Notes: generated by a model not told the origin, from the letters alone. A stretch of DNA of 64,000 nt from an uncultured Lachnospiraceae bacterium (GCA_910583835.1 CAJTYM010000003.1:65753-129752), one strand, 5' to 3'. Counted from the first letter of the stretch, positions 1-8,993 are shown. Translations and numbers: made by a program.

Positions 1-1789
1 CAAGGGCGCGCTTTTCTGCCTTCTTTCGCTCTGGAAGCACAGCGCCGCTCATATGGTTCCAATAATTGCCCTTATCCACATTGGCGCCATTGATACATTC
101 CATTATCAATTCCATTTCGGTCCTAGATTCCAGCACTCCATCACTAATCAGCTTTAGGTCATTTGCAAGCACCATGGATGCTCCCGCCTCTTCCCCCACA
201 GCTTCCGGCCCAACGGCCTTTACCATAAGGCTGTCATACGTCTCTGTATTGGACACGCCTGCAGTATATGGGAAATAGAGGGTATACATTTCCCCTTCTT
301 TGGCGCCGCTTACCGTCCATTTTAAAGATTTCTCCAAATCTCCCTGTACACCAAAATACGCTTCGTCTGACAAACCCAGGGATACTTTGCCATCTCCGTT
401 GTCCTCCGCATATCCATAGGCAATCTCTCCGTCATCTGCAGTGACAGACTGCACCAGCCTGCCATCTGAAAAATCTTCGTATATACTACATAGCTCCTGT
501 GGATTCTCATAAATTCCCGGATTAAAACAATCGTATGACACGCTGGAGAGGATGTCTGTCCCCGGAGCTGCCAAATCCACGCTTTCTTTACCATAATTAG
601 AAAATGCTGCCAAATCATCATTCTCATTTGAGGCTGCCACTGAAAGGATATACTCACTGTCTATGCCGGACGGAAACTGCACAATGGTATCGCAGTCAAA
701 ACTTTCATTACCGGCTGCACAGACAGAAACTGCACCTTTTTCCCCTACAAGCTCAGTCAATGTCTTAAAAATTTCAGATTCCTCTTCGCTCTGACCGCCC
801 CAGGAATTATTGATTGCCACGACATTGACGCCCAGCTGCTGCGCTTTATAGATATAGTTATACGCGGCAACCGTCTCCATCCCATAGCTGGAACCGGTTT
901 CATCGAGGATTTTCAGCGCCATAATCTTTATCTTAGGATTCTTGGTAATTCCGCGGATTCCTGCGCTGTTGCATTCTGCAGCCATAATTCCGGCGCAATG
1001 GCTGCCATGTCCATTATCGTCCATCGGGTCTGTATCCTGATTGATAAAATCATACCCATGGATTCCCCGCAGCTGATTGGTCTGTATGGGATTCGTCCAC
1101 ACCACATTTTTCAAGTCTTCATGGGTATAATCCATTCCCGTGTCCACAAGGGCAATCACACACTCCTCATCACCCGTGGCTGCATCCAATACCTGCTGCT
1201 GCGGTTTGACGTCCAGCCCCTTGGTCCCCTTATTCTGCCCCTGATTATCTATCGCCCATTGGAATTTGGCATAGGGGTCCTGCCCCTGTTCAAGAATATG
1301 TATTCGGTAATTGGGCTCGGCAGCCAGAATATCTTTCCTTGCACCAAGCCTGTCAATCAGCTCCTCGGTAGAATAAGTATCAGATTTCACCAGTGACACC
1401 TTCAGCGTCTGTAAGGCATTTGCCTGCAAACCTCCTCTTGTCTGCGCCGTTGCCTTTGCCGCAGCATTACTGGATTGGTCCGCTGCCTGGACCTCTGCAC
1501 TGCCGAAGTCATACGTCTCCTCTATCTTCATATCTTCCCCAAGACCTCGGGCAGACAGTGCTGCGCGCGGAGAAACTGCACTCTCCCGGTAAAGGATGAT
1601 TGCCTCTCCCTCGGCGTACTCCCCTTTGAGCTCCCCTTTATCCGCGTAAGGCTCCTGTCCTGGCTGCCCTCCCTTGTCCATTGCTGCAGACCAGTTTACC
1701 GCCGCCTCCGCAGGAACGGAACATACCATGCATATGATAAGCATCAACGATACACAAACTTTTATACATCTCATTTTAATACATCTCAT
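1..1789 (-). CDS. Subtilisin-like serine protease (S8), secreted, partial
   Basis: The gene runs off the left edge, so its C-terminal end is missing; 596 codons are visible. It starts at the ATG at 1789, five bases after AGGAGA. Residues 11-30 are a hydrophobic signal segment, followed by a propeptide-like region. Family S8 motifs are present: the catalytic Asp in ALVDTGMD (about residue 216), the catalytic His in DNGHGSHC (about 261) and the oxyanion Asn in NNSWGG (about 312). After LAAPGTDILSSV an inserted domain of more than 120 residues appears, and the GTSMA serine motif is not reached, so it should lie beyond base 1. It is probably an exported or surface endopeptidase. Calling it active is inference, because the Ser is not visible. 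Confidence 0.9.
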   Translation of the reverse strand, partial: MRCIKMRCIKVCVSLMLIICMVCSVPAEAAVNWSAAMDKGGQPGQEPYADKGELKGEYAEGEAIILYRESAVSPRAALSARGLGEDMKIEETYDFGSAEVQAADQSSNAAAKATAQTRGGLQANALQTLKVSLVKSDTYSTEELIDRLGARKDILAAEPNYRIHILEQGQDPYAKFQWAIDNQGQNKGTKGLDVKPQQQVLDAATGDEECVIALVDTGMDYTHEDLKNVVWTNPIQTNQLRGIHGYDFINQDTDPMDDNGHGSHCAGIMAAECNSAGIRGITKNPKIKIMALKILDETGSSYGMETVAAYNYIYKAQQLGVNVVAINNSWGGQSEEESEIFKTLTELVGEKGAVSVCAAGNESFDCDTIVQFPSGIDSEYILSVAASNENDDLAAFSNYGKESVDLAAPGTDILSSVSYDCFNPGIYENPQELCSIYEDFSDGRLVQSVTADDGEIAYGYAEDNGDGKVSLGLSDEAYFGVQGDLEKSLKWTVSGAKEGEMYTLYFPYTAGVSNTETYDSLMVKAVGPEAVGEEAGASMVLANDLKLISDGVLESRTEMELIMECINGANVDKGNYWNHMSGAVLPERKKAEKRAL

Positions 1790-1920
1790 TTTTGTCTCCT
1801 AACTTGTATCATTTCCGGTGGCTAAGTTACTGTTTCTGGTAAAATTTTATCATATAGTCTGGAAATTCACAATATGTTCATAAAAAGATGATGGTATTTG
1901 ATGTACAAGTTTGGATGAAA

Positions 1921-2048
1921 TGCCAAAAGCACCTGTCACATTTTGTGACAGGTGACTATTGCATATAGATTGCACTCGGAAAACATGTTTTCCGGATGCA
2001 ATCTTATGCAATGTGACTCTGCTGCAATAGCAGCAGGTCCTTTTGGCA
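1921..2048. repeat. Multi-armed imperfect palindrome in the 1790-2154 intergenic gap
   Basis: The outer arms TGCCAAAAGcACC (1921-1933) and GGTcCTTTTGGCA (2036-2048) are inverted copies. Inside them sit three hairpins: a perfect 10-bp stem with loop ATTTT (1930-1954), a long near-perfect stem with a two-base turn (1968-2003), and CTGCTGC-AATA-GCAGCAG (2019-2036). TATTGCATA (about 1957-1965) can also pair with TATGCAATG (about 2005-2013). The whole folds as a cloverleaf-like cruciform on either strand. It lies between the start of the protease gene and the end of the phosphoesterase gene. No convincing coding sequence is seen in this gap. It may be a mobile palindromic unit or a structured transcript end. 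Confidence 0.6.
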
Positions 2049-2154
2049 TACAAAATTCGGCTGCGAATGAATAGTAACATAATATGCACAACTAATACCT
2101 CGCTGGCGCAGCTGCTTAGCTAAGTAGATGATTGCCCACAGGAATTAACACCCT

Positions 2155-3045
2155 TTACACATAATCTTCCAGCCTCCTGGGTCCCTCCAGCAGTTCCCTG
2201 CCAATGTAAAGCATGTTATCATCCCGCACATTCACGCTCCATTTTACCAGGGAGATTTCACCGCATTCCACCTCCAAGGCAGTGATGCAGCGGGGATGTA
2301 CGCAGCTTCCGTCATTAAAATAATGTCCCTCTCCCGGCCGCGGGAAGGATGGGCGGTGGGTATGCCCGGCGACTAAAATCTTCCGGTGCTCATCTGCCCA
2401 CGCTGACAGCTTCCGTTCTGTCTTTTCTTTCCTCTGATAGTTTTTCGCCGCGCTGGTAGGGTCATTGCAGCCCGCCAGTTCCAGCGGACGCCAGAGATAA
2501 CGCACAAGGAGCCGCGTGACTTTCCATAGAATATCGTTCCACAAGTCGCCCTGATGCCCATGCACCAAAAATAATTCAACCCCGCTGCAGGATTCCTGCA
2601 GCCGGATTGCCTCATGCACCTTCATGTCCGGGAACAGCTGCTTCATCTGTTTCTCGGTCTCGCAGTAATACTCATGGCAGTGGGCTTTAAAATATTTGTC
2701 ACAGGCTTTCTTGCGGTCATGGTTTCCATAGAGCATATACAGACGCCCTCTTCTGTAAAATTGGCTCATAATCCAAAACTGGTTATCATGGGTACGCACA
2801 ATTTCCTGCAGATTTCGGTTTTCCCACAATTCATCCCCATCCCCCAATTCAATATACGTGAAATTCCTTCGGTTATAATACTGCAGGGCTGCAAAGAACA
2901 AGTTCTGGTTCGGCTGGAAATTATCGCCCCAATTGCCGATGCCGCGGTGGCAGTCGCTCATCAGCACAATCCGGCTCCCCCGGTTTATGGGGACACAGAG
3001 GGCATTCTCATAGGCCCTGTTTAATCTTTTTTCGGTGAGAGTCAT
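2155..3045 (-). CDS. Calcineurin-like metallophosphoesterase
   Basis: A 296-residue protein with the full set of binuclear metallophosphoesterase motifs in order: SDCHRG near the N-terminus, GDGDE, GNHD, HGHQGD and GHTHR. These residues bind two metal ions and cleave phosphate esters or pyrophosphates. I chose the ATG at 3045 because GGGGGA lies about 8 bases upstream; a longer TTG start at 3066 has AGGAAGAA directly against it. The start overlaps the end of the upstream gene (stop at 3008) by 38 bases, so the two are probably translationally coupled. There is no signal peptide, so it should be cytoplasmic. The substrate cannot be read from the sequence; related proteins include UDP-diacylglucosamine pyrophosphatase-like enzymes. 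Confidence 0.85.
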   Translation of the reverse strand: MTLTEKRLNRAYENALCVPINRGSRIVLMSDCHRGIGNWGDNFQPNQNLFFAALQYYNRRNFTYIELGDGDELWENRNLQEIVRTHDNQFWIMSQFYRRGRLYMLYGNHDRKKACDKYFKAHCHEYYCETEKQMKQLFPDMKVHEAIRLQESCSGVELFLVHGHQGDLWNDILWKVTRLLVRYLWRPLELAGCNDPTSAAKNYQRKEKTERKLSAWADEHRKILVAGHTHRPSFPRPGEGHYFNDGSCVHPRCITALEVECGEISLVKWSVNVRDDNMLYIGRELLEGPRRLEDYV

Positions 3046-3952
3046 GTCTCTTTTTCCCCCAGGCAATTCTTCCTGTTTTCATAATTATGCCGAAAATCCT
3101 TGGGTATGCCTGCATGAGATAGTCCAGTTTGTCAACGGTTCTTGTGAAATCTTTCGTGACGCGCTGATATATTTTGCAATTATGGCGGTTCTGCCACTGA
3201 ATCCACCTGCCAAAAATCCTGCCGTATTTCGATGGCTGTTTCGTCTTCGGCTGATAAAGGCGAAAGCTGACCCGCTTGTACCACACACGGAAATCTTCTG
3301 GCTGGTAGCCCGCATAATAACAGCCTTCCAAGAACGCCTCCATCATGGCAAAGTCAGGAAACGTCAGGGACACTTCCAACATCAGTTCGCCGGGCCAGGA
3401 GAATTCCCCAAGCGAAAAACCGGTCAGCCACCAATGCCGCCGGTCACGGTGGAAGATACGCTTGCCATTCTTGAATAAAACCATAGAGATGGGAAGTTCA
3501 TCTTCCTCGGAGACACACTGGTAAAATATATCCTCCGGGTCTTTCTCATCTTCCCGCTCTTTCTCCACGTAAACCCCCACCTCCGCGCCGGTGGTGATGC
3601 CATACTGCCCTTTCCATAATTCAATCATCCATCTTCTGCCATCGTATTCAAAATAAATAGGCTCGCTGTGAATCACCATATTCATAACCGGAGCCATCTC
3701 ATCATATAGTTTGCCATAGCCAAACTGCCGCTGCCAGGCATCTTTCAGGGAATAGACGATATCCCTGCGCAAATCATAGGAAAAACCAAACGGCTCTAAC
3801 GCCCGGTTGATATCGCAGAGTTTCTCTTCATCGCTGCGCCGCCTGACACGGCATTTTGCACGTCTATGATGCTGCACCCTGAGACAGCACAAAAGGATTA
3901 CCAGCAGAAGTACTGCCAGAACCACTCCTAAAACAACCCAATTAATATGCAA
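3008..3952 (-). CDS. Membrane-anchored DUF4474-type protein
   Basis: Residues near the N-terminus form one strong transmembrane helix (WVVLGVVLAVLLLVILLCC), followed by an Arg/Lys/Cys-rich stretch that should face the cytoplasm. The middle part, beginning FGYGKLYDEMAPVMNMVIHS and running through GITTGAEVGVYV, fits the DUF4474 family common in clostridia. Its function is unknown. I favour the TTG at 3952, which has GGAGATGGAGAG just upstream; the in-frame ATG at 3979 has no visible ribosome site. The gene ends inside the phosphoesterase gene, so the two likely form an operon. Confidence 0.75.
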   Translation of the reverse strand: MHINWVVLGVVLAVLLLVILLCCLRVQHHRRAKCRVRRRSDEEKLCDINRALEPFGFSYDLRRDIVYSLKDAWQRQFGYGKLYDEMAPVMNMVIHSEPIYFEYDGRRWMIELWKGQYGITTGAEVGVYVEKEREDEKDPEDIFYQCVSEEDELPISMVLFKNGKRIFHRDRRHWWLTGFSLGEFSWPGELMLEVSLTFPDFAMMEAFLEGCYYAGYQPEDFRVWYKRVSFRLYQPKTKQPSKYGRIFGRWIQWQNRHNCKIYQRVTKDFTRTVDKLDYLMQAYPRIFGIIMKTGRIAWGKKRHDSHRKKIKQGL

Positions 3953-4106
3953 AACTCTCCATCTCCTCTCTGAAATCATATAGATACGCTGTCCGCACTT
4001 CTCGTCATGAAGTTATAAACAGCTACTATAATATATTCAAAAAGGTCTGGAGAGTTCTAAAGCCGGCAAGCGGCAAACTATCTGCTGTCATCTATGGACA
4101 AACCGT

Positions 4107-6491
4107 TTATCCATGAAACAGTTCGTTGGCATAGCGCACGGATCCCATGGCATCCTTGGAATAGAAATCCGCGCCAATCATATCGGCATATGTCTGGGTC
4201 AGCACCGCGCCTCCCACCATCACCTTGCACATCGGCAATTCCTGTTTCAATAATTTGATGGTCTCTTCCATGTTTGCCACAGTTGTCGTCATCAGTGCGC
4301 TTAAGCCCACCAGCTTCACCTGATGTGCGCGGGCAGTTTCCACCACCTTCTCCGGCGAGACGTCTTTCCCCAAATCAATCACATCAAATCCGTAATTTTC
4401 CAGCAAGACTTTGACAATATTCTTCCCAATGTCATGGATATCTCCCTTGACCGTGGCAATCACAATGGTTCCCTTGGAGGATGAGGCAGTCCCCTGTGAC
4501 TGCAGATGTTCCTTGATGGCATCGAAACCGGCTTTCGCCGCATCTGCGCTCATCAGAAGCTGCGGCAGGAAGACCGTCTTTTTCTCAAACCCCTGCCCTA
4601 CCTTATCCAGTGCCGGAATCAAATCCCCATCAATCACCTCCAGCGGCTTTTTGTCTGCAAGCTCTCTTTTAGCCGCCTGGTAAGCGCTCTCTGCAAGCCC
4701 CCGCACTACGGCATCGAACAGGCTGATTTCCGCTGCCTTTGCTGCCGCTACCTTGGGCTGCCCATCCTGCCCGGAATAGCGCGCAATGTAATCTGCACAT
4801 TGGCTGTCGCTGCCGTTTAACGCACAGTAGGAGTCATATGCCGCCATCATCGCCTCACTGTTAGGGTTGATAATGCCGGCGCTGAGCCCTTGGGACAGCG
4901 CAATCGTAAAAAATGCCGTGTTGACGCGCTCACGCTGCGGCAGTCCGAAGGAAATATTGGACACGCCCAAAGTCGTGTGCACGCCCAGCACATGGCGCAC
5001 ATAATGCAGCGCCTCTAAGGTAATGCCGGCATTTTCCTGTCCGGTACTGATTGTCATAGTCAGGGTATCTATGAGCAAGTCTTTCTTGCCAATCCCATAT
5101 TTGGCAGCTTCGGCGATTATCTTCTCAGCAATTTCAATCCGCCCTTTTGCCGTGTCCGGTATCCCATTTTCATCCAAAGTCAGGCAGACAATCATGCCGC
5201 CGTATTTCGCTGCCAGCGGAAATACCGCATCCATGGATTCCTGCTTGCCATTGACAGAATTCAACAAGGGCTTGCCATTGTACAGGCGCATCGCCGTCTC
5301 CATAGCTACCGGGTCGGAAGTGTCAATCTGCAGCGGCAAATCGGTAATCCCCTGCAGCCCGGTCACGACATCGCGCATCATCTGTACTTCGTCAATCTCT
5401 GGAAGCCCCACATTCACGTCCAGGATATGCGCTCCCCTGTCCTGCTGCGCCAGCGCTTCCTTATAGATATATTCCAGGTCATTCTCCCGAAGCGCCTGTT
5501 TAAACCGCGATTTCCCAGTCGGATTGATGCGCTCGCCGATAATCTTCGGTCGCTCGTCCAATACCACGGCATGGGTATAGGAGGAGACAACGGAACGCTG
5601 CTTGTCCGTCAGCGCCATCGCCGGAATATCACGGCATTCCTCGACCAATGCCTGGATATGTGCCGGCGTCGTGCCGCAGCAGCCGCCCATGACAGAGACG
5701 CCCTCTAAAGCTATCTCTTTCATGATGCCTGAGAATTCCTCCGCTCCCACATGGAAAGACGTCTTGCCGTCCACCACCACCGGCAGTCCGGCATTAGGGT
5801 TTAAGACAATCGGCAAAGAGCATACTTCACGCAGCCTGGGCAGGAACTTGCGCATGATGTCGGGTCCAAACCCACAGTTCAGCCCCAATGCATCTACCTT
5901 AAGCCCCTCCAGCATGGCAACTGCCGCTTCCATATCCGCGCCGGTCAGCAGTTTGCCGTCCTCGTCAAACACCATCGTCACCACAATCGGCAGGTTTGTA
6001 TGTTCTTTGGCCGCCAGAACTGCCGCCTTAATCTCATAAGTATCGTTCATCGTCTCAATCAGGCAGAGGTCCGCCCCCGCCTGCTCACCAGCTATGCACA
6101 TAGGCTTAAACGCTTCGTAAGCTTCCTCAAAAGGCAAATCTCCCAGCGGTTCCAGCAATTTCCCCAGGGAACCGATATCCAATGCTGCATACGCCTTTCT
6201 CCCGGATTCCGTTATCGCACGTTTGGCAATCTCAATGCCCTTTTGGGTCAATGCTTCACAAGTATACCCCGTCCCTTTCATTTTGAAGGGATTTACGCCA
6301 AAGGTATTTGCTTTCACAATATCACATCCCGCATTGAGATACTGCCTGTGGATATCGCAAATCACATCTTCTTTCGTCACATTCCAGATTTCAGGCAGCT
6401 CCCCGGACTGTAAGCCCCGCTCCTGGAGCATGGTTCCCATCGCCCCATCAAAAAATAACAGTTTCTTTCCCAACTCTTCTCTAAAACTCAT
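4107..6491 (-). CDS. metH: Cobalamin-dependent methionine synthase lacking the reactivation domain
   Basis: This 794-residue enzyme transfers a methyl group from 5-methyltetrahydrofolate through cobalamin to homocysteine. The order is a homocysteine/zinc domain (about 1-290; NCG at 205-207 and GGCCGT at 269-274 give the Zn-binding Cys206, Cys271 and Cys272), a pterin domain starting near PKIIGERINPTGKS, then the cap and B12 domain with the cobalamin motif DIHDIG (684-689, His686 is the expected lower ligand). It stops after the B12 domain, whereas E. coli MetH has about 1,227 residues including an AdoMet reactivation domain. That domain is encoded next door at 6481-7236. The ATG at 6491 follows GGAGAAAAAG; the gene overlaps its upstream neighbour by 11 bases. 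Confidence 0.96.
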   Translation of the reverse strand: MSFREELGKKLLFFDGAMGTMLQERGLQSGELPEIWNVTKEDVICDIHRQYLNAGCDIVKANTFGVNPFKMKGTGYTCEALTQKGIEIAKRAITESGRKAYAALDIGSLGKLLEPLGDLPFEEAYEAFKPMCIAGEQAGADLCLIETMNDTYEIKAAVLAAKEHTNLPIVVTMVFDEDGKLLTGADMEAAVAMLEGLKVDALGLNCGFGPDIMRKFLPRLREVCSLPIVLNPNAGLPVVVDGKTSFHVGAEEFSGIMKEIALEGVSVMGGCCGTTPAHIQALVEECRDIPAMALTDKQRSVVSSYTHAVVLDERPKIIGERINPTGKSRFKQALRENDLEYIYKEALAQQDRGAHILDVNVGLPEIDEVQMMRDVVTGLQGITDLPLQIDTSDPVAMETAMRLYNGKPLLNSVNGKQESMDAVFPLAAKYGGMIVCLTLDENGIPDTAKGRIEIAEKIIAEAAKYGIGKKDLLIDTLTMTISTGQENAGITLEALHYVRHVLGVHTTLGVSNISFGLPQRERVNTAFFTIALSQGLSAGIINPNSEAMMAAYDSYCALNGSDSQCADYIARYSGQDGQPKVAAAKAAEISLFDAVVRGLAESAYQAAKRELADKKPLEVIDGDLIPALDKVGQGFEKKTVFLPQLLMSADAAKAGFDAIKEHLQSQGTASSSKGTIVIATVKGDIHDIGKNIVKVLLENYGFDVIDLGKDVSPEKVVETARAHQVKLVGLSALMTTTVANMEETIKLLKQELPMCKVMVGGAVLTQTYADMIGADFYSKDAMGSVRYANELFHG

Positions 6492-7236
6492 CTTTTTCTC
6501 CTTCCGCCGCTGCGTTGTCAATGCGGAATTCACAGTCTGTCTTAGCGCAAAGGCTGCATGTTTCCATCTGACAAGATTCCCGCTCTTTCGTGGTGAGACC
6601 GATAATTGCCGTCACCGATTTCGAGGGCATCATCAGATTTCCCTCCGTAAGCGTAACGCCAATCCGCTTCTGGCATTCGAGAATCTGAAAAATCTCTTTC
6701 TGCCATTCCAAGGCAAAGTCGCCGTACCCCGGGCTGAATCTTGGACGCAGATACAGGCCGCGCTTTCCGGCATCTTCGCGGATTTTCCCTTCCACCTCAT
6801 CCACATAACTTTCAATACAGGCTGCCCCTGCTGCCTGTACGACTGCGGCTTTTGCCATATTGGAAACGGAATACTTCTTAATCATGAAATCCGCTGCCCG
6901 CCCAATCGTTGCCGCCAACAGCACCGCCCGCTCGCAGCCTTTCAGATTTCTGGCAAGATTTTGGCTGTGAATCTCAAGCCCTCCCAATTTCACCTTATCT
7001 GGCGTTACCTGGCATTCGTATTCCTGATATATGCTCTTGGGCATACTGCTGCGTTCAAGTTCCTCTGCCGTCTCCTCAATCAGCTGCAAAATCTGCGGTT
7101 CTATTTCCTGCCCGCGGTATCCCAGATACCGCAAGGTTTCTTTCCTGTCAGCTCTCATAATACCATCTTTCCACCCGGCGTACCTGTCTGCCTGGTAAAT
7201 TTCTGAAAATTTTTCTTCCCATATGTTATTCTGCAT
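6481..7236 (-). CDS. Stand-alone methionine synthase activation-domain protein
   Basis: A 251-residue protein matching the vitamin B12-dependent methionine synthase activation domain. The characteristic AdoMet-binding segment reads RPRFSPGYGDF, and the C-terminus carries CSLCAKTDCEF. In larger MetH proteins this domain re-methylates inactive cob(II)alamin using AdoMet and flavodoxin. Here it is a separate chain between metF and metH. The ATG at 7236 lies inside the last codons of metF (stop at 7226), and the gene's own end overlaps the metH start, so all three genes are probably made by coupled translation. No strong ribosome site precedes it, which fits coupling. Confidence 0.9.
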   Translation of the reverse strand: MQNNIWEEKFSEIYQADRYAGWKDGIMRADRKETLRYLGYRGQEIEPQILQLIEETAEELERSSMPKSIYQEYECQVTPDKVKLGGLEIHSQNLARNLKGCERAVLLAATIGRAADFMIKKYSVSNMAKAAVVQAAGAACIESYVDEVEGKIREDAGKRGLYLRPRFSPGYGDFALEWQKEIFQILECQKRIGVTLTEGNLMMPSKSVTAIIGLTTKERESCQMETCSLCAKTDCEFRIDNAAAEGEKDEF

Positions 7237-8101
7237 GATAGATTTCAGATAGGTTTCTGAAAATCGCACCCGCCACATCGGGCTTATTCATCGTATAAAT
7301 GTGTACATGGGTAACGCCGTTTGCAATCAAATCTATAATCTGGTCTGTAGCATAAGCGATTCCTGCCTGTTTCAACGCCGCCGGGTTATCGGCGAACCGC
7401 TCGACCATCGCCCGGAAACGCCTGGGCAGGATACTCCCCCCTGACAGAGAGCCAATCCGTTCCATCTGGCTTGCATTTGTGATGGGCATTATGCCTGCAA
7501 TCACCGGGACTTCCACATTCTTTTTCAATGCCCTGTATAAGAAATTGTAGAGGATATCATTGTCAAAAAACATCTGGGTCGTAAGGAATTCACAGCCCGC
7601 CTCTACCTTCCGTTTGAGATTGTCAATATCCTGCTCTATGGACACTGCTTCGGGATGCCCTTCCGGGTAACAGGCGCCGCCAATGCAGAAATCCCCAAAT
7701 GATTTAATCTCCTCAATCAGCTCACTGGCATGGTGGTACTGGTTCGGCAGTGGGAAATCGGCATTTTCAGGAATATCCCCCCGCAAGGCAAGGATATTTT
7801 CGATGTTCTTCTCTTTTAACTGCCCAAGCACTTCCCGAATCTTATCTCTCCCCGAAGATGCACAGGTCAGATGCGCCAACGCAGTCACGCCATTGACATT
7901 CTGCACTTCATTGGCAATATCCACCGTATGTTCACTGATGCCGCCGGTTGCTCCGTAAGTCACACTGATATATGATGGCTTCATCTTTGCCACTTCCTGT
8001 ACAACCTCATGTGCTTTTGCCAGCCCGGAACCCTTCTTGGGCGGGAACAGCTCACAGCTTATTGTTACTTCTTTTTGTTTCAGCAATTCTGATATTTTCA
8101 T
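7226..8101 (-). CDS. metF: Methylenetetrahydrofolate reductase
   Basis: A 291-residue MTHFR-fold protein (CELFPPKKG near the N-terminus, then SVTYGATGG and the central LRGDIPE). It makes 5-methyltetrahydrofolate, the methyl donor for the MetH encoded downstream. The ATG at 8101 follows GGAGG; an in-frame upstream ATG at 8113 lacks such a site. It is the first gene of a three-gene methionine operon and has a good promoter at 8156-8184. Clostridial MetF proteins often work with a partner such as MetV or RnfC2; none is encoded here. Confidence 0.95.
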   Translation of the reverse strand: MKISELLKQKEVTISCELFPPKKGSGLAKAHEVVQEVAKMKPSYISVTYGATGGISEHTVDIANEVQNVNGVTALAHLTCASSGRDKIREVLGQLKEKNIENILALRGDIPENADFPLPNQYHHASELIEEIKSFGDFCIGGACYPEGHPEAVSIEQDIDNLKRKVEAGCEFLTTQMFFDNDILYNFLYRALKKNVEVPVIAGIMPITNASQMERIGSLSGGSILPRRFRAMVERFADNPAALKQAGIAYATDQIIDLIANGVTHVHIYTMNKPDVAGAIFRNLSEIYHAE

Positions 8102-8155
8102 GTTTTCCTCCATTCAAAAACTGGAAAATTTTTCTGCAGTTTAAGCATATTTATG

Positions 8156-8184
8156 ATTGTACTCCTACTGAGAGACTTTTACAA
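8156..8184 (-). promoter_or_regulatory. Sigma-A type promoter of the metF operon
   Basis: TTGTAA (8179-8184) and TACAAT (8156-8161) on the minus strand are separated by exactly 17 bases. Transcription would begin near 8149, leaving a leader of about 50 bases before metF. That is too short for a SAM riboswitch or T-box, and no such fold is visible in the 305-bp gap 8102-8406. The rest of that gap holds only the upstream region of the divergent small gene at 8407. Confidence 0.65.
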
Positions 8185-8406
8185 GAAAAAACGATGCCTC
8201 ATTTTGTGAAAAGTGCCTTTGGCAAAGAATTACCAAATCTAAAATATCTTTAGAAATTGTTCTGCATAACTATGGTATATATTTTTTAAAATCACAGATA
8301 ATACAGGATGCACAAATTGTTGCACATCGTATCTTGGCATAGCATGTTCCAAATTGCCAGATTTCATTTGATATTTTTGTACAAAATATTAGAAAAGAGG
8401 TATCTT

Positions 8407-8658
8407 ATGAGCAATGAAAATACAAAAAAAGACACCCATCCGGTGCCTGACCATACCAGCAGCTACGATTATTTAAAAGCTAGTTCCGTTATGGACTGTA
8501 CTGGAGCTGTACCGAGACCTCCGCAGGACAGTGCAGAACTGGACTCCTATCTGGACGTCTACAATTTCCTGCCCCAGTGCGCTTATGCCCAACCCAGCCC
8601 GGTGGAGATTGACATGCTGCAAGGCAAAAACGCTTACGGAAACAAAAACAGAAATTAA
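8407..8658 (+). CDS. Small acidic protein of unknown function
   Basis: An 83-residue protein starting at the ATG after AGAGG at about 8396. It has a polar N-terminus, then YDYLKASSVMDCTGAVPRPP and a Tyr/Pro-rich segment ending in a basic tail. There is no transmembrane segment or recognised domain. It is divergent from the metF operon and ends next to the structured region 8696-8885. A small spore or coat-like protein is possible from its Tyr/Pro content, but this is only a guess. Confidence 0.6.
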   Translation: MSNENTKKDTHPVPDHTSSYDYLKASSVMDCTGAVPRPPQDSAELDSYLDVYNFLPQCAYAQPSPVEIDMLQGKNAYGNKNRN

Positions 8659-8695
8659 GTTGGGAAAGCATTCAGACAGCCGTCCATCGCACAAA

Positions 8696-8885
8696 GAACA
8701 AAGTGGGCAAGCCCACCTCAACCCCCTTACCCCCATTCATGGGGGATTGGCTTGAACACTTTGACGCGCCGAGTGCGGATTTGTCCTAAGGGGTACCAGG
8801 CTTGCCTGGGGGATTCCTTAGGACGGCACGTAGCGACATATAACGATTCGCACGAGTGCGCATCCTGCCCGGAGGGCTTTTATCT
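8696..8885 (+). ncRNA. Candidate structured RNA downstream of the small gene
   Basis: The segment contains GTGGG-CAAG-CCCAC (8704-8717), a hairpin with a 9-bp outer stem GTCCTAAGG/CCTTAGGAC (8783-8824) and inner CCAGG/CCTGG, and GTGCGGAT (about 8773-8780) able to pair with ATTCGCAC (about 8845-8852) around that hairpin. It ends with GCCC-GGA-GGGC (8867-8877) followed by TTTT, like a plus-strand terminator. The first 27 bases (8696-8722) recur exactly at 46909-46935. No known RNA family was recognised. It could also be the structured 3' end of the 8407-8658 mRNA. Confidence 0.4.
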
Positions 8886-8945
8886 TACTAGGAAAGTCTG
8901 TATTTTCACGCGTTAATGCGACACGGTCTTTCCTATAAGATAAAA
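8878..8945. repeat. Long inverted repeat between convergent transcription units
   Basis: The arms at 8878-8896 and 8928-8945 are inverted copies: TTTTATCTTAcTAGGAAAG pairs with CTTTCCTAtAAGATAAAA, about 18 pairs with one mismatch. The loop of about 31 bases contains CACGCGTTAATGCG, which can itself fold. It sits between the candidate RNA and the minus-strand terminator at 8942-8993 and may be part of a bidirectional termination region. Confidence 0.55.
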
Positions 8946-8993
8946 AAAGGGGTGTCAAAAACCGGTTCTAAAAACAGCAGCCTTTGACACCCC
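8942..8993 (-). terminator. Rho-independent terminator of the DUF6033-like gene
   Basis: On the minus strand GGGGTGTCAAA (8993-8983) pairs perfectly with TTTGACACCCC (8959-8949) and is followed by seven T residues (8948-8942). This is a strong intrinsic terminator about 50 bases beyond the stop codon at 9044. Confidence 0.85.

Noticed and set aside
1850..2089. Minus-strand 79-codon open frame
   Set aside because: Its sequence is made of the nested hairpins of the 1921-2048 palindrome and lacks a ribosome site.
8102..8406. Riboswitch or T-box before the metF operon
   Set aside because: The promoter at 8156-8184 leaves only about 50 bases of leader, and no SAM, cobalamin or T-box core was found in the gap.
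8783..8824. CRISPR repeat or tRNA-like arm
   Set aside because: Only a single hairpin with no regular spacing; no acceptor stem, anticodon arm or CCA end. No CRISPR array or tRNA was found anywhere in the window.
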